Source: JAULUH01 sp032111745 (GTDB taxonomy: Bacteria > Chloroflexota > Anaerolineae > JAAEKA01). From it: 10,143 bases of DNA. The stretch covers positions 1 to 10,143 of the forward strand of contig JAULUH010000213.1 in the NCBI GenBank assembly GCA_032111745.1, read 5' to 3'. The notes below the pieces were generated by a model, which was not told the DNA's origin, did no database searches, and worked only from the letters and a program-made list of their open reading frames with translations. This document shows, one piece after another, positions 6,176 through 10,143 of the stretch (the stretch's first letter is position 1; every line of letters starts with the position of its first letter). The translations under genes were made by a program, and so were the position numbers.

Positions 6176-7060
6176 TCAGTTCATCTCAAAACCGCCGTCC
6201 ACGTTGATGGCCTGGCCGGTGATGTAGTCGGCGTCGGACGAGCAGAGGAAGGCCACCACGCCGCCCAGGTCCTCAGGGGTGGCGGCGCGCTTAAGGGGCA
6301 CTTGCTGAATGAAAGCAGCCATGGCCTCGCCCGGCTGGGCGCCAAACAGCTGGGCCCGGTCGCGGTCGATCTCCTGCCACATGGGGGTGGGCACGATGCC
6401 CGGACAAACGGCGTTGACGTTGATGCGGAAGGGCGCCAGGGCCAGGGCTGCGGACTGGGTGACGCTGATGATGGCCGCCTTGGTGGCGGCGTAGTGGGTG
6501 GAGAGGGGCCGGCCGCGGCGGCCGGCGATGGAGGAGAAGTTGACGATCTTGCCATAGCTGGGGGCCAGCTGCTGGGCAGCGGCGGTGCCAGCCGTCTCCC
6601 GGCTGAGCTCGCTGCTCAGCAAGTCGGCCACGCCTGCGCTCGCGGCCACGAAGTCCGGGAGTTGGCGGATCATCTGGGCAGCCACGGCCTGCAGGCAGAA
6701 AAAGGTCCCCCGCAGGTTGATGTCGACGACCCTGTCCCAGTCCGCCTCGTCCAGCTCCAGCATGGGCTTGGTCTGCACCACGCCGGCGTTGTTGACCAGG
6801 ATGTCGATGCGGCCATAGGCTGCGACCACGTCGCCGACCATGGCCTGCACGGCCGCCACATCGCCGATGTCGACCTGGTATGCCAGGGCCTTGCCGCCGG
6901 CAGCCTGGATCTCGGCCACCGTCTCGGCCGCGGTGCTGGGATTGTATTCTGCCACCCCCACGGCCGCGCCCTCTCGGGCCAACCGCCGAGCCACACCCCT
7001 GCCAATGCCCTGCCCGGCGCCGGTGACGATGGCTACCTGGCCGGCAAAGCGCTGCTGCAT
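6176..7060 (-). CDS. Short-chain dehydrogenase/reductase (classical SDR) with internal insertion
   Basis: A 294-residue NAD(P)-dependent classical SDR. Numbered from the chosen ATG: TGAGQGIG (13-20) binds the cofactor, NNAG (90-93) stabilises the central sheet, and the tetrad is Asn115 (in DINL), Ser177 (NFSS), Tyr190 and Lys194 (YAATK); the 13-residue Ser-Tyr spacing is standard. The protein ends with the family-typical GQAINVDGGF (282-291). Classical SDRs are about 250 residues; the excess sits between AQMIRQ (128-133) and YGKIVNFSS (169-177), roughly 35 Ala/Ser-rich residues preceding the strand with the catalytic Ser. The longest frame starts at 7108 inside the previous gene. GGAG at 7067-7070, 6 nt before the ATG at 7060, supports the shorter start (MQQRFAGQVAIV), which is also where SDRs normally begin; an ATG at 7075 lacks such a site. 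Likely oxidises a secondary alcohol of the pathway substrate. Confidence 0.92.
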   Translation of the reverse strand: MQQRFAGQVAIVTGAGQGIGRGVARRLAREGAAVGVAEYNPSTAAETVAEIQAAGGKALAYQVDIGDVAAVQAMVGDVVAAYGRIDILVNNAGVVQTKPMLELDEADWDRVVDINLRGTFFCLQAVAAQMIRQLPDFVAASAGVADLLSSELSRETAGTAAAQQLAPSYGKIVNFSSIAGRRGRPLSTHYAATKAAIISVTQSAALALAPFRINVNAVCPGIVPTPMWQEIDRDRAQLFGAQPGEAMAAFIQQVPLKRAATPEDLGGVVAFLCSSDADYITGQAINVDGGFEMN

Positions 7061-7066
7061 GGGCAA

Positions 7067-7070
7067 CTCC
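7067..7070 (-). promoter_or_regulatory. Shine-Dalgarno (GGAG) deciding the SDR start
   Basis: GGAG lies 6 nt upstream of the ATG at 7058-7060. The alternative ATG at 7073-7075 and the longest-frame start at 7108 have no comparable purine box, so translation most likely starts at 7060, leaving a 20-nt gap after the Gfo/Idh stop. Confidence 0.6.
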
Positions 7071-7080
7071 GGCATGGCGC

Positions 7081-8184
7081 CTAGTCCGGGCACGGAATGG
7101 CCTGGCATTCGTCCAGGCCCACGGAGCGGTTCTCGGCCGCGGACAGATAGGCCGCCTCGACCACGCGCAACGTCTGCAGGTTGTCGGCACCGTCGGTCTC
7201 AGGCACGCCTTCCTCCTGGATGGCCTGCATCAGAGAGGCGGTGGGGCCGATGAACGCGTCCGGGATCCACCTGCCCTCCAGCTTGGCCTCGAAGCGCTTG
7301 TCCGGGTAGTAGCGTTTGCTGCTCCACTCCAGAGTGTCCTCGCGGCCATGCGGGTAATTGTACATGGCTCCCAACGTGCCCCGGATATGGCCCTCGGTGC
7401 CGATGAAGCGGAAGATGGCGAAATAGTCGTCGCTGTGGTTGTAGTGGTTGTCCGCGATCAGCGCCTGCAGGTGGCCGGCGTAGTCCAGGATGGTGATGGT
7501 CTTGGTCTCGCCTACAATCTCACCCTGCAGGGGATTGCGAGCATGGCGGCTGGTCACCCACTTGGGGTCGCCGAGGATCGACCGCATGGCGTCGATGTAA
7601 TGAATGCTATGATACTGCACCTCCAGCCGGGGCGCGATGGCCAGCCACGGCCACATGTGCCAGGGGGTGTTGACGCTGACCTGGATCGAGGCATCGACCA
7701 CCTCGCCCAGCCAGCCCTTGGCGATCAGCGACTTGGCCGCGCGCAGGCCCTGGCCCCAGCGCAGCTGCTGGTTGACGGCCAGCTTCACCCCGGCCTCCCT
7801 GGCCAGGCGCACGATCTCGGCGGCGTGGGGCAACGTATCGGCCAGCGGCTTCTGGCACAGCAAATGCTTGCCGGCCTCGATGCAGGTGCGGGCGATGCCC
7901 AGCTGGTGCTGCGGCGGCACCGAGATCTCGACGATGTCGATCTCCGGGTCCGCCACCAGCGCCGCCAGGCTGTCGTAGACCCTGGAAATACTGAACTCCT
8001 GGGCCACCTGTTCGGCCGTGGCCTTGTTGATGTCGTAACAGGCCAGCACCTTCAGGTTATGCTTCCGGTAGGTGGGCAGCACGGCGTACTGCACGATGCC
8101 GCCACAGCCGACGATGCCGATGCCGTAGTCGGTCTTCGGGGGGAGATGCGGCTTATAATCCAGCTCCAGTAGATCGTCATGCAT
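7081..8184 (-). CDS. Gfo/Idh/MocA family oxidoreductase
   Basis: A 367-residue NAD(P)-dependent dehydrogenase of the Gfo/Idh/MocA family, which oxidises sugars, inositols and related polyols or hemiacetals. An N-terminal Rossmann domain shows YGIGIVGCGGIVQ (20-32), the acceptor end CYDINK (49-54), EISVPPQHQL (86-95) and GKHLLCQKPLADT (105-117). The family's usual Glu-Lys-Pro reads Gln111-Lys112-Pro113, with the catalytic Lys retained. The C-terminal substrate domain has LEVQYHSIHYIDAMRSILG (187-205), giving His192, His195 and Asp198 where the family places catalytic His/Asp residues. The start at 8184 (MHDDLLELDY) is preferred to the ATG at 8199 because GGAGG (8193-8197) is 8 nt ahead of it. 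The gene then overlaps the E1 beta stop by 8 nt, indicating translational coupling. Pairing with the amidohydrolase upstream suggests a sugar- or lactone-type intermediate (inference). Confidence 0.92.
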   Translation of the reverse strand: MHDDLLELDYKPHLPPKTDYGIGIVGCGGIVQYAVLPTYRKHNLKVLACYDINKATAEQVAQEFSISRVYDSLAALVADPEIDIVEISVPPQHQLGIARTCIEAGKHLLCQKPLADTLPHAAEIVRLAREAGVKLAVNQQLRWGQGLRAAKSLIAKGWLGEVVDASIQVSVNTPWHMWPWLAIAPRLEVQYHSIHYIDAMRSILGDPKWVTSRHARNPLQGEIVGETKTITILDYAGHLQALIADNHYNHSDDYFAIFRFIGTEGHIRGTLGAMYNYPHGREDTLEWSSKRYYPDKRFEAKLEGRWIPDAFIGPTASLMQAIQEEGVPETDGADNLQTLRVVEAAYLSAAENRSVGLDECQAIPCPD

Positions 8185-9169
8185 GCGACTGCCCTCCATA
8201 GGTCACGCGGTGCAGCGCCTGCAGGATCGCCTCCGGGCCGGGCAGGGCCAGGTCCTCCAGGGGCTTGCTGTAGGGAATGGGGATGTCCATGGCGCCGACC
8301 CGTTCGATGGGCGCGTCCAGGTAGTCGAAGGCCCGCTCCTGGACCAGGGCGGCGATCTCGGCGCCGATGCCCAGGCGCCGGTGGGCCTCGTGGGCCACCA
8401 CCAGCCGGTTGGTCTTCTTCACCGATGTGATGATCGCGTCGAGGTCCAGCGGCACCGTGCTGCGCAGGTCGATCACCTCCACGGAGAGGCCCTGCCCGGC
8501 GGCCTGCTCTGCAGCCTCCAGGGCGTGCAGCACCGTGCGGGAGAGGCTGACCAGGGTAACGTCGTCGCCGCGGCGCTTGACGTCGGCCTGTCCCAGGGGT
8601 AGGGTATATTCCTCCTCGGGCACAGGCCCTTTGGTGTTGTAGAGCAGCTTATGCTCGATGACCACCACGGGGTTGGGCTCGCGCAAGGCCGATTTCAGCA
8701 GGCCCTTGGCGTCGTAAGGGGTAGCCGGTAGCACCACCTTGAGGCCCGGGATATGGGTGAAGAAGGTCTCCAGGCTCTGGGAGTGTTGGGCGGCGTTGCC
8801 GCGGCCACCGCCCTGTTGCGTGCGGATCACCAGGGGAACCCTGGCACGCCCACCCGACATGTAGCGCATCTTGGCAGCCTGGTTGAAGATCGAGTCCGCG
8901 GCCACGTAGGCGAAGTCCATGAACATCAGCTCCGCCATGGGGTGTTTGCCGGTCATGGCCAGTCCCACCGCCGCGCCGATGAATCCGGCCTCGGAGATGG
9001 GGGTCTCGATGACGCGCTCCGGCCCGAAGCGCGCCAGAAGTCCCTCGGTGACCTTGAACACGCCGCCATAGACGCCGATATCTTCTCCCAAGAGCACGAT
9101 ACTGGAGTCGCGCTCCATCTCCTCGGCCAGGGCCTCGCGCAGGGCCTGCGCATAGGTTATCTCTCGCAT
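8177..9169 (-). CDS. Thiamine-diphosphate-dependent 2-oxoacid/acetoin dehydrogenase E1, beta subunit
   Basis: A 330-residue protein with the transketolase-like pyrimidine-binding domain followed by the transketolase C-terminal domain, as in PdhB, AcoB and branched-chain E1 beta subunits. It forms the alpha2-beta2 E1 that decarboxylates a 2-oxoacid or cleaves acetoin and passes the acyl group to a lipoyl E2. Evidence: LLGEDIGVYGGVFKVTEGL (26-44), ETPISEAGFIGAAVGLAMTG (55-74) with Glu60 placed to activate thiamine diphosphate, GNAAQHSQSLE (124-134) and a C-terminal VVAHEAHRRLGIG motif (about 260-270). AAGGAG at 9175-9180, 5 nt ahead of the ATG, confirms the start. It is separated from its probable alpha partner by the amidohydrolase gene, an unusual order. 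No E2 or E3 is visible in this window. Which oxoacid it uses cannot be told from sequence by eye. Confidence 0.93.
   Translation of the reverse strand: MREITYAQALREALAEEMERDSSIVLLGEDIGVYGGVFKVTEGLLARFGPERVIETPISEAGFIGAAVGLAMTGKHPMAELMFMDFAYVAADSIFNQAAKMRYMSGGRARVPLVIRTQQGGGRGNAAQHSQSLETFFTHIPGLKVVLPATPYDAKGLLKSALREPNPVVVIEHKLLYNTKGPVPEEEYTLPLGQADVKRRGDDVTLVSLSRTVLHALEAAEQAAGQGLSVEVIDLRSTVPLDLDAIITSVKKTNRLVVAHEAHRRLGIGAEIAALVQERAFDYLDAPIERVGAMDIPIPYSKPLEDLALPGPEAILQALHRVTYGGQSHA
8193..8197 (-). promoter_or_regulatory. Shine-Dalgarno (GGAGG) deciding the Gfo/Idh start
   Basis: GGAGG lies 8 nt before the ATG at 8182-8184 and directly abuts the longer-frame ATG at 8197-8199, sharing the base at 8197. 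Only the downstream ATG is correctly spaced. The site lies within the last codons of the E1 beta gene. Confidence 0.7.
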
Positions 9170-9196
9170 CGGGTCTCCTTGAGATCAGCGCACTGC

Positions 9197-10051
9197 TCAG
9201 GGCAGGCTCACGCCGTAGAAGGCCATGGCCGTGCGGTGGGAGATCTGCTCCTGGTCGGCCGCAGAGCGCTCTCCCAATAGCTGCTTGTAGATCGTAAACG
9301 CCTTGACGTAGCCGCCCGCCAGCACCGAGACCGGCCAGTCGCCGCCCAGCATGCAGCGCTGCGGGCCAAACAGGTCGATGCTCCAGTGCACGATCTCACG
9401 GATGCTATCGGCTGTCCAGCCCTCCCAGTCGCCGCTGGCCGTGCCCAGGCCAGAGATCTTGGCGTGCACGTTGGGGTTCTGGCTGATGGCCTGCATGTCC
9501 TCGCCCCACTGGCCGCGCTGGCCCTCCTTGAAGGGGGGCTGGGCCAGGTGGTCGACGACCATCTTCAGCTGCGGTACCTTCTCGCCCACTTGCCGCACGC
9601 ACGCCAGGTGCTCGTGCCTGGTGGCGACGACGTCGAAGGTAAGCCCGGCAGCGGCGACCAGCTGCAGGCTCTCGTAGATCGGCTCCTGCAGCAGCCAGTA
9701 GGGATCGGCTTCCTCGTGGATCAGGTGGCGCATGCCCTTGAAGGCCCAATGCTGCCGGAAGCGCTCGATGGCTTTGGCTGTGTCCGCAGGATCGAGCAGG
9801 TTCATCCAGCCCACGACGCCGATCATCCAGGGGTAGACGTCGGCCTGGTCCAGCATGTAGACCGTGTCGGCGTAGCTGTTGGCGGACTGTACCATCACGG
9901 TGGCCGTCACGCCGGCCTCCTGCAGCTGCTGCTCCAGCTCCGGCGCCAGGTAGGTGCGGTACAGTGGCCCGTAGTCCGGCACCAGCCAGGAATACTGGAC
10001 CTTACTCAGGTCCCAAAGGTGCTGGTGGGTGTCGATGATCGGGATGCTCAC
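9197..10051 (-). CDS. Amidohydrolase-2 family metal-dependent hydrolase (COG3618, lactonase-like)
   Basis: A 284-residue TIM-barrel hydrolase of the amidohydrolase-2 type found in L-fucono/L-rhamnono-lactonases and 2-pyrone-4,6-dicarboxylate hydrolase (LigI). Signature elements in order: DTHQHLWDL (7-15) with the metal-site His9/His11, FKGMRHLIHEE (104-114), VVDHLAQPPFK (165-175) with Asp167-His168, HAKISGL (196-202) and MLGGDWPVS (234-242) with the catalytic Asp238. The likely role is hydrolytic opening of a lactone or pyrone in the cytoplasm. The start is GTG at 10051, supported by AAGAGGAG (10057-10064) with 5 nt spacing, and the protein begins at the usual distance before the HxH motif. 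It lies 50 nt after the presumed E1 alpha and 27 nt before E1 beta. Whether it acts on the E1 product or substrate, or is simply co-regulated, is unknown. Confidence 0.9.
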   Translation of the reverse strand: MSIPIIDTHQHLWDLSKVQYSWLVPDYGPLYRTYLAPELEQQLQEAGVTATVMVQSANSYADTVYMLDQADVYPWMIGVVGWMNLLDPADTAKAIERFRQHWAFKGMRHLIHEEADPYWLLQEPIYESLQLVAAAGLTFDVVATRHEHLACVRQVGEKVPQLKMVVDHLAQPPFKEGQRGQWGEDMQAISQNPNVHAKISGLGTASGDWEGWTADSIREIVHWSIDLFGPQRCMLGGDWPVSVLAGGYVKAFTIYKQLLGERSAADQEQISHRTAMAFYGVSLP

Positions 10052-10056
10052 GTTGT

Positions 10057-10064
10057 CTCCTCTT
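10057..10064 (-). promoter_or_regulatory. Shine-Dalgarno (AAGAGGAG) supporting the amidohydrolase GTG start
   Basis: A purine-rich AAGAGGAG sits 5 nt before GTG at 10049-10051. No in-frame ATG near the HxH motif offers a better start. Confidence 0.7.
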
Positions 10065-10068
10065 TCTT

Positions 10069-10082
10069 CTCACGCTAGTGAG
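10069..10082. other. Short perfect hairpin upstream of the amidohydrolase RBS
   Basis: CTCAC (10069-10073) and GTGAG (10078-10082) make a perfect 5-bp stem with a GCTA loop, located between the upstream stop codon (10102) and the amidohydrolase Shine-Dalgarno. It is short enough to be chance. No T-run follows on the minus strand, so it is not a terminator. Confidence 0.25.
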
Positions 10083-10101
10083 CCACGGCCAGGCATGGGC
10101 C

Positions 10102-10143
10102 TCAGGCAAACATGTCGTCCGCGATCTCAGCCGGGTCCGGCCA
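10102..10143 (-). CDS. C-terminal end of an upstream gene, probably E1 alpha subunit (partial)
   Basis: Only the last 13 codons and the TGA stop are in the window, reading WPDPAEIADDMFA. A 'PDPxE...D(V/M)(Y/F)A' tail is typical of the alpha subunit of acetoin/pyruvate-type E1 enzymes, and the beta subunit lies one gene further on, so E1 alpha is the natural guess. The match rests on very few residues and on context; the rest of the gene runs off the right edge. Confidence 0.5.
   Translation of the reverse strand, partial: WPDPAEIADDMFA

Noticed and set aside
5000..7084. 694-codon open frame on the plus strand
   Set aside because: It lies antisense to the aminotransferase and SDR genes, whose motifs are unmistakable. 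It is rich in Gly, His, Ala and Asp in the way mirror frames of GC-rich genes are, and shows no domain. Treated as a shadow.
1..10143. tRNA/rRNA genes, CRISPR arrays, insertion sequences
   Set aside because: No cloverleaf-like stretch, no regularly spaced repeats, no transposase motifs or terminal repeats seen; non-coding gaps are almost all under 60 nt.

Overview
The window is a GC-rich, tightly packed stretch of bacterial chromosome in which every supportable gene lies on the minus strand, so transcription runs from the right edge (10143) to the left edge (1). It looks like one long operon of soluble metabolic enzymes. I see no RNA genes, CRISPR, transposases, transporters, regulators or membrane proteins. 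GC richness, gene style and a palindromic repeat built on a 'GGCTTTAGCC'-type core are compatible with a Chloroflexota (Anaerolineae/Caldilineae-like) bacterium. That placement is an impression from memory, not a demonstration.

Right part (10143 to 7081): the last 13 residues of an upstream gene, probably the alpha subunit of a thiamine-diphosphate 2-oxoacid/acetoin dehydrogenase E1; a COG3618-type amidohydrolase (lactonase-like); the E1 beta subunit; and a Gfo/Idh/MocA oxidoreductase that overlaps the E1 beta gene by 8 nt. Middle (7060 to 4730): a short-chain dehydrogenase with an unusual internal insertion, then a class III PLP aminotransferase. Left-middle (4707 to 1486): a stand-alone MetE-type catalytic domain with all four zinc ligands, an unrecognised protein with a C-terminal Cys/His cluster, and a uroporphyrinogen-decarboxylase-fold protein lacking the usual His-x-Cys zinc motif. 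These three are separated by only 15-21 nt. Left end (1367 to 6): after a 118-nt gap holding a 20-bp inverted repeat, an aspartase/fumarase-superfamily lyase (adenylosuccinate lyase / carboxymuconate cycloisomerase type).

Taken together this reads as a catabolic or salvage cluster for an unknown, probably amino- and possibly methyl-bearing organic acid or sugar derivative. The steps represented are ring or lactone opening (amidohydrolase), NAD(P)-linked oxidations (Gfo/Idh, SDR), transamination, C-N or C-C elimination (lyase), methyl transfer (MetE-like, UROD-like) and thiamine-dependent oxidative decarboxylation or cleavage (E1). The substrate cannot be read from the sequence. I moved three starts downstream from the longest ORF because good Shine-Dalgarno sites sit in front of internal ATGs (MetE-like 4707, SDR 7060, Gfo/Idh 8184), and two genes start with GTG (3648 and 10051).
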